The translations under genes were made by a program, and so were the position numbers. 64,000 nt of DNA from Microbacterium sp. VKM Ac-2870 (GTDB lineage: Bacteria > Actinomycetota > Actinomycetes > Actinomycetales > Microbacteriaceae). Shown piece by piece: positions 33,770 to 43,986 of the stretch. The stretch is taken from NCBI RefSeq assembly GCF_015350795.1, contig NZ_JADKSH010000005.1, positions 1 through 64,000 on the forward strand. Direction: 5' to 3'. Numbering within the stretch: position 1 is the first letter of the stretch; each line of letters begins with the position of its first letter. The notes under the pieces are model-generated. The model saw nothing but the letters and a program-made list of their open reading frames with translations, did not search any database and had not been told where the DNA came from.

Positions 33770-34959
33770 CGCTTCTTGTCTCCTTTCGCCCGCGCATCAT
33801 CGCGGGCGGCTTTCTTCTTGCGCTTCTTCTTGACCGGAAGGTCATCGGGCGGGGCGACGGCGGGTAAACGGACGGTGAAGGTCGACCCGCGACCAGGACG
33901 CGACCAGACCTCGACCTCGCCGCCGTGGCGCTGCACGGCGTGCTTGACGATCGACAGGCCCAGTCCGGTGCCTCCGGTGCGTCGCGAGCGCGCCTGATCG
34001 GCGCGGTAGAACCGCTCGAAGACCCGCTCCTGCTCGTCTTCGGGGATGCCGATGCCGCGATCGGTGACGGCGATCTCGACGACGTCGCCGTCGCTCTTCA
34101 CACCCACCCCGACCTGGCCGCCCTGCGGTGAGTAGGCGATGGCATTGGCGACGAGGTTCGCGATCGCCTCGGTGAGCACCTGCACGTCGCCGCGCACGTA
34201 GGCGTGGCGCGAACCCCCGCGCGCGACCGTGATCGCGGCGGAGTCGGCGGCGACCGACTGCGACTCGATCGCCGCGGCCACCACCTCGTCGACAGAAACG
34301 TCGCGCAGCTCTGTGAGGTCATCGGCGGACTGCAACCGCGAGAGGTTCATGATGCGCGACGTCAACTGGCTCAGCCTCGCCGCCTCGGCGCTGAGCCGAC
34401 TGGCGAAGTGGCGGACCTGGTCGGGGTCGTCGGCGGCGGATTCGACGGCTTCGGCGAGCAGGCTCACCGCGCCGACCGGCGTCTTCAGCTCGTGGCTGGT
34501 GTTCGCGACGAAATCGCGGCGCATCTCCTCGACACGCTCTCGTTCGGTGATGTCGCGGACGACGATGAGGATGAGCCGGGGAGTGATCACGCTCGCCCGC
34601 GCCGAAACGAGCCGCGGTTCGACGCCCCGCTTCAGGCGCATGGTCTGCGTTTCGGGGGTTTCGGTCCGGCGCACGGTGCGGGCGAGCGCCCGCAATTCGT
34701 CACCGGGCAGAGCGAAATCTTCGTGCATGCCGAACAGCGTCGCCGGCGCCGACACGGCGACGATCTGCAGCGAGGTGTCGACGACGACCGCCACCTCGTC
34801 CATCCCCTGGAGAACTGCCGCGGTGCCGTCCGGCAGAGCCGTGGATGCCGCAACCCGTGCACGGTCGCGCGCGCGCAGCGCGATGAGCACGAGCGTCGCC
34901 ACGCCACCGCCGAGAACGAGGCCGAGGATCAGCGCGATCACCGGCTGCAGGGAGTCCAT
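33766..34959 (-). CDS. senX3: Sensor histidine kinase SenX3
   Basis: A 397-residue membrane kinase. One N-terminal hydrophobic segment (PVIALILGLVLGGGVATLVL) precedes a PAS domain (about 45-145). The phospho-His is in FVANTSHELKTPVGAVSL (about residue 177). The ATP-binding domain has NLVANAIAYSPQGG, DRGIGIP and GTGLGLSIVKH. The Lys-rich C-terminus is unusual. It partners RegX3, with PhoU (divergent gene) acting as a negative input. Confidence 0.92.
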   Translation of the reverse strand: MDSLQPVIALILGLVLGGGVATLVLIALRARDRARVAASTALPDGTAAVLQGMDEVAVVVDTSLQIVAVSAPATLFGMHEDFALPGDELRALARTVRRTETPETQTMRLKRGVEPRLVSARASVITPRLILIVVRDITERERVEEMRRDFVANTSHELKTPVGAVSLLAEAVESAADDPDQVRHFASRLSAEAARLSQLTSRIMNLSRLQSADDLTELRDVSVDEVVAAAIESQSVAADSAAITVARGGSRHAYVRGDVQVLTEAIANLVANAIAYSPQGGQVGVGVKSDGDVVEIAVTDRGIGIPEDEQERVFERFYRADQARSRRTGGTGLGLSIVKHAVQRHGGEVEVWSRPGRGSTFTVRLPAVAPPDDLPVKKKRKKKAARDDARAKGDKKR

Positions 34960-35030
34960 GTTCCCAGCGTAGGGTGGACGGACACCGCAGATTCACGTTG
35001 CGGATGCTCACCCGAAACCGGGGCGGCAAC

Positions 35031-35059
35031 GTTCATCGCTGCGGCACCGATCGTTAACC
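35031..35059 (+). promoter_or_regulatory. PHO-box-like triple 11-bp repeat upstream of phoU and senX3
   Basis: Units start at 35031 (GTTCATC), 35042 (CGGCACC, degenerate) and 35053 (GTTAACC), each 11 bases apart. This is the spacing of RegX3/PhoP boxes in actinobacteria. It lies in the divergent phoU-senX3 gap. Confidence 0.55.
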
Positions 35060-35126
35060 TTGGCCCGCGATGATCACCGGGTCAGCGGATGGCACTGTGC
35101 CTCCCCGCGCGAAGAGAGGTCTCCTG

Positions 35127-35828
35127 ATGCGCGAAGTTTTCCACCAGTCGCTCGAAGACGTGCAGGCCCGTCTCGTGGAGATCGCCGAGTTGGTCACCGA
35201 GGCGATCGACAAGGCCACGCGCGCGTTCGGCACGAGTGACGTCGCCCTGGCCGAAGAGGTCATCGAGGCCGACCAGATCATCGACGAGAAGGCCGTCGCT
35301 CTCGACGAACTCGCGATCCAGATCCTCGCCCGCCAGCAACCCGTCGCCCGCGACCTGCGCATTGTCGTCGCCGCCCTCCGGGTGAGCGCGTCGCTCGAGC
35401 GCATGGGCGACATCGCGGAACACATCGCCCAGCTGACGCGCATGCGCTTCCCGGAGCGCGCCATCCCCAAGGGCTTGAAGGGCACGTTCACCAAGATGGG
35501 CGAACTCGACGTCGAGGTCGCGAAGACCCTGACCGAGCTGCTGCGCACCGAAGATCTCTCCTTCGTCGAGACGCTCCGTACCCTCGACGACAAGATCGAC
35601 GACCACCACCTCGCCGTGTTCGAGAAGGTGCTGAGCGAGAACTGGCAGGGCGAGGCGGGAGCCACGGTCGACGCGACCCTCGCCAGCCGCTACCTCGAGC
35701 GCTTCGCCGACCACGCCGTGTCGGTCGCCAAGAAGGTCGCCTACCTCGCGACCGGCGACTGGACCCCCGACACCGACACCATCGCCGTCATCATCGCCGA
35801 GGGCGAGTCGGTCGACGACGCCCAGTAG
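35127..35828 (+). CDS. phoU: Phosphate-signalling protein PhoU
   Basis: A 233-residue protein made of two three-helix PhoU repeats. The first holds LDELAIQILARQQPVARDLR and SLERMGDIAEHI; the second holds DDHHLAVFEKVL and YLERFADHAVSVAKK. These carry the E-R-x-x-D metal-cluster motifs. It links the Pst transporter to SenX3. The ATG at 35127 is preferred since an in-frame upstream start (35070) lies in the promoter region. It is convergent with gpm. Confidence 0.93.
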   Translation: MREVFHQSLEDVQARLVEIAELVTEAIDKATRAFGTSDVALAEEVIEADQIIDEKAVALDELAIQILARQQPVARDLRIVVAALRVSASLERMGDIAEHIAQLTRMRFPERAIPKGLKGTFTKMGELDVEVAKTLTELLRTEDLSFVETLRTLDDKIDDHHLAVFEKVLSENWQGEAGATVDATLASRYLERFADHAVSVAKKVAYLATGDWTPDTDTIAVIIAEGESVDDAQ

Positions 35829-35863
35829 GTCATCGCCGCCGCACGCAGAGGTCTGAACGACGA

Positions 35864-35893
35864 AGAGGGGGATGCCGGTCGGCATCCCCCTCT
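35864..35893. terminator. Bidirectional terminator between phoU and gpm
   Basis: A 13-bp perfect stem (35864-35876 with 35881-35893) and a 4-base loop GGTC, located between two convergent stop codons. Confidence 0.8.
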
Positions 35894-35916
35894 CGCGTTG
35901 TCGTGAACGGCCCGCG

Positions 35917-36666
35917 TCAGCCCTTGCCCTGGCTTGCGACCGCGGCGGCACCGGCAGCGGCGGCCTCGGGGTCGAGGTACTCTCCCGGCGCGACAGGCAT
36001 GAGGTCTTCGCCGAGGCGGTACACCAGCGGGATGCCGGTGGGGATGTTGAGCTCGGCGATGTCGGCGTCGCTGATGCCATCGAGGTGCTTGACCAGGCCG
36101 CGCAGCGAGTTGCCGTGCGCGGTGACGAGTACCGTCTTGCCGGCCTTCAGGTCGGGGACGATCTCGTCCTCCCAGTACGGGATCAGACGGTCGATGACGA
36201 TCTTCAGCGACTCGGTGCGGGGCACCTCGCCGTCGATGCCTGCGTAGCGCGGGTCGGCCACCTGGCTGAACGGCGAGTCGTCGGGCAGCAGGGGCGGCGG
36301 CACGTCGAACGAGCGGCGCCACAGCATGAACTGCTCCTCGCCGAACTGCTCGAGGGTCTGCGCCTTGTCCTTGCCCTGCAGGTCGCCGTAGTGACGCTCG
36401 TTCAGGCGCCACGAGCGCTTGACGGGGATCCAGAGGCGGTCGGCAGTGTCGAGCGCGATGTTCGCGGTCTGGATCGCACGGCTGAGCAGCGAGGTGTGCA
36501 GCACGTCGGGCAGGATGCCGGATTCCTTGAGCAGCTCACCGCCGCGCGCGGCTTCGCCGCGACCCTGCTCGGTGAGGCGGACATCCACCCACCCGGTGAA
36601 CTGGTTGGTCTTGTTCCACTCGCTCTGCCCGTGGCGGAGGAGGATCAGCGTGTAGGGCGCGGTCAT
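35917..36666 (-). CDS. gpmA: 2,3-bisphosphoglycerate-dependent phosphoglycerate mutase
   Basis: A 249-residue glycolytic enzyme. The phospho-His is in [12 protein letters not shown] (about residue 10). Glu in [14 protein letters not shown] and the second His in [17 protein letters not shown] complete the active site. ATG 36666 begins the domain. Proximity to senX3-regX3 is the usual actinobacterial arrangement. Confidence 0.93.
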   Translation of the reverse strand: MTAPYTLILLRHGQSEWNKTNQFTGWVDVRLTEQGRGEAARGGELLKESGILPDVLHTSLLSRAIQTANIALDTADRLWIPVKRSWRLNERHYGDLQGKDKAQTLEQFGEEQFMLWRRSFDVPPPLLPDDSPFSQVADPRYAGIDGEVPRTESLKIVIDRLIPYWEDEIVPDLKAGKTVLVTAHGNSLRGLVKHLDGISDADIAELNIPTGIPLVYRLGEDLMPVAPGEYLDPEAAAAGAAAVASQGKG

Positions 36667-36707
36667 ACCCGCCATTCTATCGGCGACGGCACTGGCATCA
36701 TGGGGGG

Positions 36708-37547
36708 ATGCCGCCGGAGAAAGCACCCGCTCGTGGTGTGGTCGGGCAGATCACGCGCGGCACGACCAACACGAACCGCTTGCGTCGCATCGACCGGTGG
36801 ATCGCGCGGCATCCGGTGCTGCGCCGCGCCGCCGATCCGTTCGTGATCGACCTGGGCTACGGCGCCAGCGCGGTGACCGTGCTCGAACTGGAGCAGCGCC
36901 TTCGCCGCGCCCGCCCCGACGTCGAGGTGCACGGCCTGGAGATCGACCCGGCACGGGTCGAGAGGGCACGCACGCAACTCGCCGAAGTGCGCGCGGGCTC
37001 GACCTCGTTCGCGCCCGACGCGCACGTCTCCTTCGCGCGCGGCGGGTTCGAAGTGCCCACCCCGACGGGTCGCCGCCCCGCGGTACTGCGGGCGTTCAAC
37101 GTGCTGCGTCAGTACGACGAGTCGGAGGTGCGCGGCGCGTGGTCGCGGATGTCGGCGCGGTTGGATGCCGACGGCATCCTCGTCGAGGGAACGTGCGATG
37201 AGCTGGGACGTGTCTGCACCTGGCTGGAGATCGGCCACGATGCCGAGCCGCGCACCCTGACGATCTCGCTGCGCCTCGCCGGGCTGGCGGCACCCTCGAT
37301 CGCGGCCGAGCGGCTGCCGAAGGCACTCATCCACCACAACGTGCCCGGCGAACCGGTGCACGCTCTGCTGCGCGCGCTCGACGATGAGTGGACGCGCGCT
37401 GTCGGCACGGCATCCTTCGGGCCCGTGCACCGCTGGCGCACGACCCTCGACGCCCTGCACACGGCGGGCTGGCCGGTCGGCGGGCGTTCGCGCTGGCGCC
37501 TCGGCGAGCTCACCGTTCCCTGGAGCCTGGTCACCCCCGCACACTGA
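36708..37547 (+). CDS. Class I SAM-dependent methyltransferase-like protein
   Basis: A 279-residue protein. A Rossmann core with [20 protein letters not shown] (motif I) and [14 protein letters not shown] (motif II) is followed by [20 protein letters not shown]. The substrate is unknown. It is divergent from gpm with a 41-base gap. The family is found widely in this position in actinobacteria, from memory. Confidence 0.75.
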   Translation: MPPEKAPARGVVGQITRGTTNTNRLRRIDRWIARHPVLRRAADPFVIDLGYGASAVTVLELEQRLRRARPDVEVHGLEIDPARVERARTQLAEVRAGSTSFAPDAHVSFARGGFEVPTPTGRRPAVLRAFNVLRQYDESEVRGAWSRMSARLDADGILVEGTCDELGRVCTWLEIGHDAEPRTLTISLRLAGLAAPSIAAERLPKALIHHNVPGEPVHALLRALDDEWTRAVGTASFGPVHRWRTTLDALHTAGWPVGGRSRWRLGELTVPWSLVTPAH

Positions 37548-37647
37548 GCGCGGCCGGACGCAGGCAATCGGCCCGCGGCAGGACGTTCGTTCCCGTCTTC
37601 GCCTGTTCTCGGCAGATCGCCTGCTTTCGGGAGGCGACCGGGACCGC

Positions 37648-38784
37648 TCAGACCCGCGGGATCGCGGCCCGCGCCTCGTCGGCGGGCATGCCGGCCGCGG
37701 TCATCAGGTCGACCGCGAGCGGGCGCAGCGCACCGATCAGGGTCTGGTCGACGGCGGAACTGCGACCGGCCAGCACGCTCGGATCGAGCCGTCCGGCGAC
37801 GGCGCGGATCGCTTCACGGGCCGCCGGTTCGTACGAGATGTCACCCAGCGCGTCGGAGATCAGTCGCGCGCCCGCCGCAAGCTCGCCGAGCAGATCGGCG
37901 GCGATCGGCCGAGGATGCCGGTCGTCGCACAGGTACACCACACGGCGGCCGATGACGCGGAGGTTTCGGGTTGCGAGGTCCAGGTGCAGGCGCACGCGCT
38001 CCTGACGCTGGAACTCGGGGCGTTGGCGCCGAAGGAACGGGGAGATCCGCGCGATCTCCGAGCCGGACTCCACTCCCGCACGCCACTGGTCGACGAGAGA
38101 CTGCAGTCCGCGTGCCTTCGCGAGGCCGCGCTCGGCGCGGGCCGGGTCTCCCCGACGGAGCGCCTGAACCAGGGTCGTGATCGCGCTGTCGAACGCGGCC
38201 AGCAGCTGGGTGCCCTCGCGGGTCACTGTGCGCAACGGGCTGCGCGGCAACAGCGCCGTCACGAGCAGCGCCGCCACTCCCCCGACGATGCCGTCGATCA
38301 TGCGGACGAACGGCACGCTGACCGGGATGACCATGACGATCGCCGACTGCACCGCCGCCGCGATGGCGAACGCCGGCTGCGGCGAGAGGAAGCGGGCGAC
38401 GACGAGCGAGGCAGCGAGGGTGAGTCCCAGCTGCCACCAGCCGATGCCGGCGACGAGGACGATGAGCTCCGCCACGAGGATGCCGACGACCATCCCGATC
38501 ACGGTCTCGAGCACCCGCCGCGGGCGTGCATCGCGGACGAGCCCCAGGCTGGAGACGGTGACCGTCGCCGCGAGCAGCGGGGCCGCATGCCCGAGCACGT
38601 AGTGGGCGAAGGAGAACGACGCGGTGGCCGCCACGACGATCTGCACGATCGCCGGGCCGGATGCGAGGACGCGGTCGATCCCGATGCGCGGATGCCAGCG
38701 GGCGCGCCAGCCGGTCACGATCGCCGCCGTCTGCGGCGCGAGGTGCTCAGGGTGATCGGGCGGCGGCGAATCGGCGGCGGACAC
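37648..38784 (-). CDS. FUSC-family (aromatic acid exporter-like) membrane protein
   Basis: A 378-residue protein. About six N-terminal hydrophobic segments (residues 45-190), with AAATASFSFAHYVLGHAAPL and VIGMVVGILVAELIVLVAGI, are followed by a basic cytoplasmic helical half. This is the FUSC/ArAE layout, at half the length of double-repeat members, so it may dimerise. Substrate unknown. It lies five bases after the folate-binding gene on the same strand, probably in one operon. Confidence 0.8.
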   Translation of the reverse strand: MSAADSPPPDHPEHLAPQTAAIVTGWRARWHPRIGIDRVLASGPAIVQIVVAATASFSFAHYVLGHAAPLLAATVTVSSLGLVRDARPRRVLETVIGMVVGILVAELIVLVAGIGWWQLGLTLAASLVVARFLSPQPAFAIAAAVQSAIVMVIPVSVPFVRMIDGIVGGVAALLVTALLPRSPLRTVTREGTQLLAAFDSAITTLVQALRRGDPARAERGLAKARGLQSLVDQWRAGVESGSEIARISPFLRRQRPEFQRQERVRLHLDLATRNLRVIGRRVVYLCDDRHPRPIAADLLGELAAGARLISDALGDISYEPAAREAIRAVAGRLDPSVLAGRSSAVDQTLIGALRPLAVDLMTAAGMPADEARAAIPRV

Positions 38785-38789
38785 CGGGC

Positions 38790-39887
38790 TCAGCGGCGCC
38801 GGGAGAGCCGCGGCATCCGCGGGATCGATGCCGTGCGGCCGGCGTCGGGGGCAACGATGACCTCCTGGGCCGCCGAGACGCGCCCATCCTCGACGGCGAC
38901 CGAGAGGTCGGCCTCGACGGGGGTCGTCCGCTTGACGTACGCCAGCGCGATCGGACCCTCTTCGTGGTGGCGCGCGACCGACGTCACAGCGCCGACCACC
39001 TCGTCGCCGAGAAGCACGTCGGCACCGGGTTCGGGTAGCTGTGCGTCACTGCCGTCGAGTTGCAGCGACACGAGGCGGCGGGGCGGATGCCCCAGATTGT
39101 GGACCTTTGCCACCGTCTCCTGCCCGCGGTAGCACCCCTTGTCGAGGTGAACGGCGGTGCGCAGCCAATCGGCTTCGTGCGGCAGCGCACGGCCGTCGGC
39201 TTCGGTGAGGGCGCGCGGCCGCCACGCGGCGACGCGCAGGGCGTCGACGGCCATCCATCCGGCGACGGGCTGGGTTCCCGATGCAGCAGACGCAGCCAGC
39301 CGGGCAGCGTCCTCGACGGTGACGATCGCCTCCGCCCAGTCGTAGGCCTCGCCGGGATGCGGTGACGCCGGGGCGTAGCCCCATCCTCCCGCGCCGACGA
39401 CCGGCCACGGATCGCGCCAGACCGCGAGCGACGGGAGTTCCGCGACGGCCGCCGCGGTGCCGCCGATGACGCGCAGGCTGTCGGAGAGGTCGTGCGGATC
39501 GACACGCAACCGGAACCGCATGCGGACGAGCCAGGTGTGCAGCGCGCTCGCGCGGTCGCGGTCGACGATGAGCCAGGTGCGCTCCCCGTCGTCGATGACG
39601 GATGCCGCGTGCTCCACATGCCCCTGCGGATCGAGGACCAGAAGTTCGGTGCTCACACCGGGGGCGAGAGCAGCGAGCGCCTGGGATGTGATCGAGTCCA
39701 GCCAGGTGAGGCGATCGACACCGTCCACGGCAAGGACGACCCGGTCATCGAGCGGTGCCAGTGCACGCCCTGCCGCCAGCTCCCGCTGCTCGCGGGCCGG
39801 CGCGGCGACGTGAGCGAGCCCGCGCTCGTCGATGACGGCGCCGGCGACGCGGTCGAAGGGATTGCCGATGGGGACGGAGTCGGTCAC
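38790..39887 (-). CDS. ygfZ: Folate-binding Fe-S cluster repair protein (YgfZ/GcvT-like)
   Basis: A 365-residue protein with the GcvT-like fold. The signature KGCYRGQET (about residue 250), with its conserved Cys, defines YgfZ proteins that assist radical and Fe-S enzymes. FLDSIT-like DRLTWLDSITSQA is near the N-terminus. The GTG at 39887 is eight bases after the upstream stop, favouring it over a much longer frame. Coupled to the nitrobindin-like gene upstream. Confidence 0.85.
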   Translation of the reverse strand: MTDSVPIGNPFDRVAGAVIDERGLAHVAAPAREQRELAAGRALAPLDDRVVLAVDGVDRLTWLDSITSQALAALAPGVSTELLVLDPQGHVEHAASVIDDGERTWLIVDRDRASALHTWLVRMRFRLRVDPHDLSDSLRVIGGTAAAVAELPSLAVWRDPWPVVGAGGWGYAPASPHPGEAYDWAEAIVTVEDAARLAASAASGTQPVAGWMAVDALRVAAWRPRALTEADGRALPHEADWLRTAVHLDKGCYRGQETVAKVHNLGHPPRRLVSLQLDGSDAQLPEPGADVLLGDEVVGAVTSVARHHEEGPIALAYVKRTTPVEADLSVAVEDGRVSAAQEVIVAPDAGRTASIPRMPRLSRRR

Positions 39888-39894
39888 GGCGTGG

Positions 39895-40500
39895 TCACTC
39901 GACCCGGGCCAGACGTGCGGACGCATGCGAGGCGAGCTCGCCGCCCAGCGCGGCGATGTCCCACGCCCACAACAGGTGCCCGTCGACCAGTCCATACATG
40001 CGGGTCGCGGCGGTGTACACCTTCGCGCTGGCCGGGCGCACGACGGCATCCGTCGCGAGATCGATACGCGGGCCGCGCACCTGGCCGACGTACAGTTCGC
40101 TGACGCCGTCAGCGTGAACGATCGCGACCTCTAGGTCGAAGCCGCCCTCGCCGTTGCGAAGCGCCTCGACGTCGTCGGCGGTGCGGGGCGCATCGCGCGG
40201 AGTGGATGCCGGCAGAAGCCCAGGGCCCGCATCTGCCGCATCGGCGGCGCGGGCCAAACGCCAGTAGCCTGTCTCGGCGACCAGAGGGGTGCGAACGTCT
40301 TCGTCGCCGATGAGCCAGGCGTGGGCGGCGTAGTTCACGTAGTCGCCACCGTCGTGGCTGAAGCTGACACGGTGAGCGAACTCCCCGCTGAAGGAGGAGC
40401 CATCGGCCTCATAGTCGATGACGCCGGTGCCTTCCCAGACACCCAGCAGCCACGACAGTGGAACGAGATCGGCCGGCAGGTCGGTCGGCAGGTCGAGCAT
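39895..40500 (-). CDS. Nitrobindin-like heme-binding beta-barrel (FABP-like)
   Basis: A 201-residue protein. The GxWxGxG motif is LLGVWEGTGVIDY (about residues 18-30). A ten-strand barrel pattern follows, with ETGYWRLA and a C-terminal RMYGLVDGHLLWAWDIAALG. Nitrobindins bind ferric heme and detoxify peroxynitrite. A His ligand is expected near the C-terminus, and candidates are present (VDGHLL, ASHASA). It sits in a run with ygfZ. Confidence 0.8.
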   Translation of the reverse strand: MLDLPTDLPADLVPLSWLLGVWEGTGVIDYEADGSSFSGEFAHRVSFSHDGGDYVNYAAHAWLIGDEDVRTPLVAETGYWRLARAADAADAGPGLLPASTPRDAPRTADDVEALRNGEGGFDLEVAIVHADGVSELYVGQVRGPRIDLATDAVVRPASAKVYTAATRMYGLVDGHLLWAWDIAALGGELASHASARLARVE

Positions 40501-40505
40501 GATGC

Positions 40506-40619
40506 TCAGCGCTGGCCGCGGTAGAGGTTCTTGATCACGACACCCGACACGAAGACGATCGCGACCGAGGCGAGCGCGAGCAACCCGACGAAGAACAGTT
40601 CGAGCGCAACGAGGTCCAT
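40506..40619 (-). CDS. 37-residue single-pass membrane peptide
   Basis: The peptide begins MDLVALELFFVGLLALASVA and ends VVIKNLYRGQR. It has one hydrophobic helix and a basic C-terminus. It sits six bases before the nitrobindin-like start and in the same direction, so co-translation is likely. Similar tiny genes upstream of nitrobindin genes in Microbacteriaceae are known to me only by general impression. Function unknown. Confidence 0.65.
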   Translation of the reverse strand: MDLVALELFFVGLLALASVAIVFVSGVVIKNLYRGQR

Positions 40620-40635
40620 GTGCTCACTCTACCCT

Positions 40636-40923
40636 TCACAGGAACAGGCTGGAGAGACCGAGACCCAGGCCGATCAGACCCATGACGACGAACGCGCCCA
40701 GCACGCTGGCGGCCATCCTCCGGAGAAACCCCTGCGAATGTCCCTGCACCAGTTGCACGACGAACGCCAGAATGACGCAGCCGGCCATGCCCACCGGCAT
40801 CCACGCCGCGCGCCACTCAGCGGGGGCAGCGATGCCGATCACGATGGCGATCACCGCAGCAGAGGCCCAGACCGCCACGATGCCGCCATAACCGGCGCGA
40901 GGCGCCAATCCGGGAAGCGTCAT
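40636..40923 (-). CDS. Small three-helix membrane protein
   Basis: A 95-residue protein with three hydrophobic segments (about residues 13-33, 41-60 and 73-93) and a basic loop QGHSQGFLRRM. The ATG at 40923 begins the conserved-looking segment; the upstream extension is Arg-rich and unlikely. Function unknown. Precedes the 37-residue gene by 16 bases. Confidence 0.7.
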   Translation of the reverse strand: MTLPGLAPRAGYGGIVAVWASAAVIAIVIGIAAPAEWRAAWMPVGMAGCVILAFVVQLVQGHSQGFLRRMAASVLGAFVVMGLIGLGLGLSSLFL

Positions 40924-41047
40924 GCGTCCATTCTCACCGACGCGGGCGGTGCGCGCACGCACCCCGTGACGGGCGGCGCGCAGAGGGGGTTCGGGCGGGT
41001 TCTAAGATGGGGGCACGGTTCGGGCGTCCGCACCGGAAGGGACCCCA

Positions 41048-41746
41048 TTGGCTCAGCTGCTCGTCTTGAGTTCCGCCCCGGGCGGGGGTCCCGTCCTGCC
41101 CGCGCTCGAGCTGCTCAGCCATCGGGTTCGCCAGATCCCCGCCGAGCCCGCGCAGTTGGTGAACGCCCCCAGCTGCGACGTCATCTTCGTCGATGCCCGC
41201 ACCGATCTGGTCGGCGCGAAGTCGCTGTGCAAGATCCTCAACACGACCGGCCTGGACGCACCGCTCGTGCTCGTCGTCACCGAGGGCGGTCTCACCGCCG
41301 TATCGACGGACTGGGGCGTCGACGACGTGATCCTGGTCGGCGCGGGACCCGCCGAAGTGGATGCCCGCATCCGCCTTGCGGTCGGACGTCAGTCGGCGGC
41401 GCAGGTGTCCAGCCGCATCCAGACCTCCGGCATCACGATCGATGAGTCCTCGTACTCGGCGAAGGTGCACGGCAAGCCGCTGGATCTCACCTACAAGGAG
41501 TTCCAGCTTCTGCACTTCTTCGCGACGCACCCGTCCCGGGTGTTCACGCGCGAACAGCTGCTGAGCGAGGTGTGGGGCTACGACTACTTCGGCGGCACCC
41601 GCACCGTCGACGTGCACGTGCGGCGACTGCGGGCGAAGCTCGGCGATCTCGAGCAGCTCATCGGCACGGTCCGCAACGTCGGATACCGCTTCAACGTGTA
41701 CGAGGACGACCAGATCCCGACCTCACGCGAGTCTTCGCAGACGTGA
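41048..41746 (+). CDS. glnR: GlnR-type atypical OmpR response regulator
   Basis: A 232-residue protein. The receiver-like domain ([57 protein letters not shown]) matches GlnR of actinobacteria, whose conserved Asp acts in dimerisation rather than phosphotransfer. The winged helix includes [20 protein letters not shown] and [15 protein letters not shown]. The start codon is TTG at 41048 with GGAAGGGA upstream. It regulates nitrogen metabolism and cross-talks with phosphate genes in relatives; ppk follows. Confidence 0.85.
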   Translation: MAQLLVLSSAPGGGPVLPALELLSHRVRQIPAEPAQLVNAPSCDVIFVDARTDLVGAKSLCKILNTTGLDAPLVLVVTEGGLTAVSTDWGVDDVILVGAGPAEVDARIRLAVGRQSAAQVSSRIQTSGITIDESSYSAKVHGKPLDLTYKEFQLLHFFATHPSRVFTREQLLSEVWGYDYFGGTRTVDVHVRRLRAKLGDLEQLIGTVRNVGYRFNVYEDDQIPTSRESSQT

Positions 41747-41778
41747 ACCCGTACGTCGCGGCTACCGCGCGCAGAGCG

Positions 41779-41796
41779 GTTAACGCGACGGTCACC
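41779..41796 (+). promoter_or_regulatory. PHO-box-like repeat upstream of ppk
   Basis: GTTAACG at 41779 and GGTCACC at 41790 are 11 bases apart, giving a two-unit PHO box with one mismatch in the second unit. It lies 22 bases before the ppk start. Confidence 0.5.
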
Positions 41797-41817
41797 TGGC
41801 CCTGACATGATGATGGA

Positions 41818-43986
41818 ATGATCGACACCGACGTTCTGGACACCGGGCTGGGCGACGAGGACGACGACGACTTCGACGAGATGGTCGAAGACGGCGACGC
41901 CCAGTTGCCCGAGCACCGCTACATGGATCGCGAGCTCAGTTGGCTCGCGTTCAATCAGCGTGTTCTCGAGCTCGCCGAAGACCCGTCGCTGCCGGTTCTG
42001 GAACGCGCGAACTTCCTCGCGATCTTCGCCAGCAACCTCGACGAGTTCTTCATGGTGCGCGTGGCCGGCCTCAAGCGCCGTATCCTCACCGGCCTCGCCG
42101 TGCCGACGAACGTCGGCCGGTCTCCGCAGGATGTGCTCGCCGACATCTCGGATGCCGCGCACGCCCTGCAGCTGCGCCAAGCGAGCGCCTGGCTCGACAT
42201 GGTTCAGCCGGCTCTCGCCGATGTCGGCATCGAGATGGTGTCGTGGGACCAGCTGTCGGCCGAAGACCGCGGCGGGCTCTCCGACTACTTCCAGTCACAG
42301 GTGTTCCCGGTTCTCATGCCGTTGGCGGTCGACCCGGCTCACCCGTTCCCTTACATCTCGGGCCTTTCGCTCAACCTCGCGATCCGCATCCGCAACGCCA
42401 AGACGGGGCGCCAGGAGTTCGCACGCCTGAAAGTGCCCCCGATGCTCCCCCGCTTCGTCGCCGTTCCCGGCGAGCCCGGTCGCACGCGCTACCTGCCGCT
42501 GGAGCAGCTCATCGCGAACCACCTGGGCGATCTGTTCCCGGGCATGGAGATCCTCGAACACCACACCTTCCGCCTCACCCGCAACGAAGACGTGGTCGTC
42601 GAAGAGGACGAAACGGAGAACCTGATCCAGGCACTCGAAGCCGAGCTGCTCCGCCGCCGGTTCGGCCCGCCCATCCGCCTCGAAGTGACCGAGGACATGG
42701 ACGACGTCACGCTCGACCTGCTCATCGCCGAGCTCGACATCACCGAGCAGGAGGTCTACCGGCTGCCCGGCCACCTCGACCTGCGCGGCCTGTTCGACCT
42801 GGCACGGATCGACCGGCCCGAACTGCGCTTCCCGGCGCACGTGCCGACGACCGCGCCGGCGTTCCAGCCTGCCGAGCAGAACGGACGCGCGGACCTCTTC
42901 GCGGCGATCCGCAAGGGCGACGTGCTGGTGCACCACCCGTACGAGTCGTTCACGACCAGCGTCGTGAGCTTCCTCGAGCAGGCCGCCCGCGACCCGCACG
43001 TGCTCGCGATCAAGCAGACGCTCTACCGCACGTCGGGTGACAGCCCGATCGTCCAGTCCCTGATCGACGCCGCCGAGCGCGGCAAGCAGGTGCTGGCGCT
43101 GGTCGAGGTGAAGGCTCGGTTCGACGAGGCCGCGAACATCGTGTGGGCGCGCAAGCTCGAAAAGGCCGGCGTCCACGTCGTCTACGGTCTGGTCGGATTG
43201 AAGACCCACTGCAAGCTGCTACACGTCATCCGCGAGGAAGACGGCATGCTCCGCAGCTACAGCCACATCGGCACCGGCAACTACAACCCGAAGACCAGCC
43301 GCATCTACGAGGACTTCGGACTGTTCACGTCCGATGAGCAGGTGGGACGCGACCTCACGCGCCTGTTCAACGAACTCAGCGGCTACGCGATCGAGAAGAA
43401 GTTCAAACGTCTGCTCGTGGCCCCCCTGCACCTGCGCAAGGGACTGCTGCGACAGATCGAGAACGAGCGTCATCACGCCCTGGAGGGCAAGCCCGCCCAC
43501 ATCCGCATCAAGGTCAACTCGATGGTCGACGAGCAGATCATCGATGCCCTCTACCGGGCCAGCCAAGCCGGCGTGCGAGTGGATGTCTGGGTGCGCGGGA
43601 TCTGCTCGCTCAAGGTTGGTCTTCCGGGCGTGAGCGACAACATCACGGTGCGCTCGATCCTCGGTCGCTACCTCGAGCACTCGCGCATCTTCGCGTTCGC
43701 CGGTGACGGCAACCCCCAGGTCTTCATCGGCAGCGCCGACATGATGCACCGCAACCTCGACCGTCGCGTCGAGGCGCTCGTGCGGGTCGTGGCGCCCGCG
43801 CAGATCAAGGAGCTCGTCGATCTCTTCGATCTCGCGATGAGCGACGAGACCAGTTCGTGGCACCTCGAGGACAGCGGCGAGTGGCAGCGACACAGCCTGG
43901 ATGCCGCGGGGAAGCCGCTCATCGATCTTCAGGAACGCACGATGACGCAGGTGCAGCGTCGGCGGCGGGCCCGGGCCGCGCGATGA
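41818..43986 (+). CDS. ppk: Polyphosphate kinase 1
   Basis: A 722-residue enzyme making polyphosphate from ATP. The N domain has [19 protein letters not shown]. The phospho-His lies in [10 protein letters not shown] (about residue 463), with [20 protein letters not shown] following and the second PLD-like motif with [16 protein letters not shown] near the end. The N-terminal 35 residues are very acidic. It is followed at a four-base overlap by a NUDIX-phosphatase. Confidence 0.93.
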   Translation: MIDTDVLDTGLGDEDDDDFDEMVEDGDAQLPEHRYMDRELSWLAFNQRVLELAEDPSLPVLERANFLAIFASNLDEFFMVRVAGLKRRILTGLAVPTNVGRSPQDVLADISDAAHALQLRQASAWLDMVQPALADVGIEMVSWDQLSAEDRGGLSDYFQSQVFPVLMPLAVDPAHPFPYISGLSLNLAIRIRNAKTGRQEFARLKVPPMLPRFVAVPGEPGRTRYLPLEQLIANHLGDLFPGMEILEHHTFRLTRNEDVVVEEDETENLIQALEAELLRRRFGPPIRLEVTEDMDDVTLDLLIAELDITEQEVYRLPGHLDLRGLFDLARIDRPELRFPAHVPTTAPAFQPAEQNGRADLFAAIRKGDVLVHHPYESFTTSVVSFLEQAARDPHVLAIKQTLYRTSGDSPIVQSLIDAAERGKQVLALVEVKARFDEAANIVWARKLEKAGVHVVYGLVGLKTHCKLLHVIREEDGMLRSYSHIGTGNYNPKTSRIYEDFGLFTSDEQVGRDLTRLFNELSGYAIEKKFKRLLVAPLHLRKGLLRQIENERHHALEGKPAHIRIKVNSMVDEQIIDALYRASQAGVRVDVWVRGICSLKVGLPGVSDNITVRSILGRYLEHSRIFAFAGDGNPQVFIGSADMMHRNLDRRVEALVRVVAPAQIKELVDLFDLAMSDETSSWHLEDSGEWQRHSLDAAGKPLIDLQERTMTQVQRRRRARAAR

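Noticed and set aside
37384-39132. A 582-codon plus-strand frame opposite the FUSC and YgfZ-like genes
   Set aside because: Low-complexity Arg/Asp-rich composition and full overlap with real genes.
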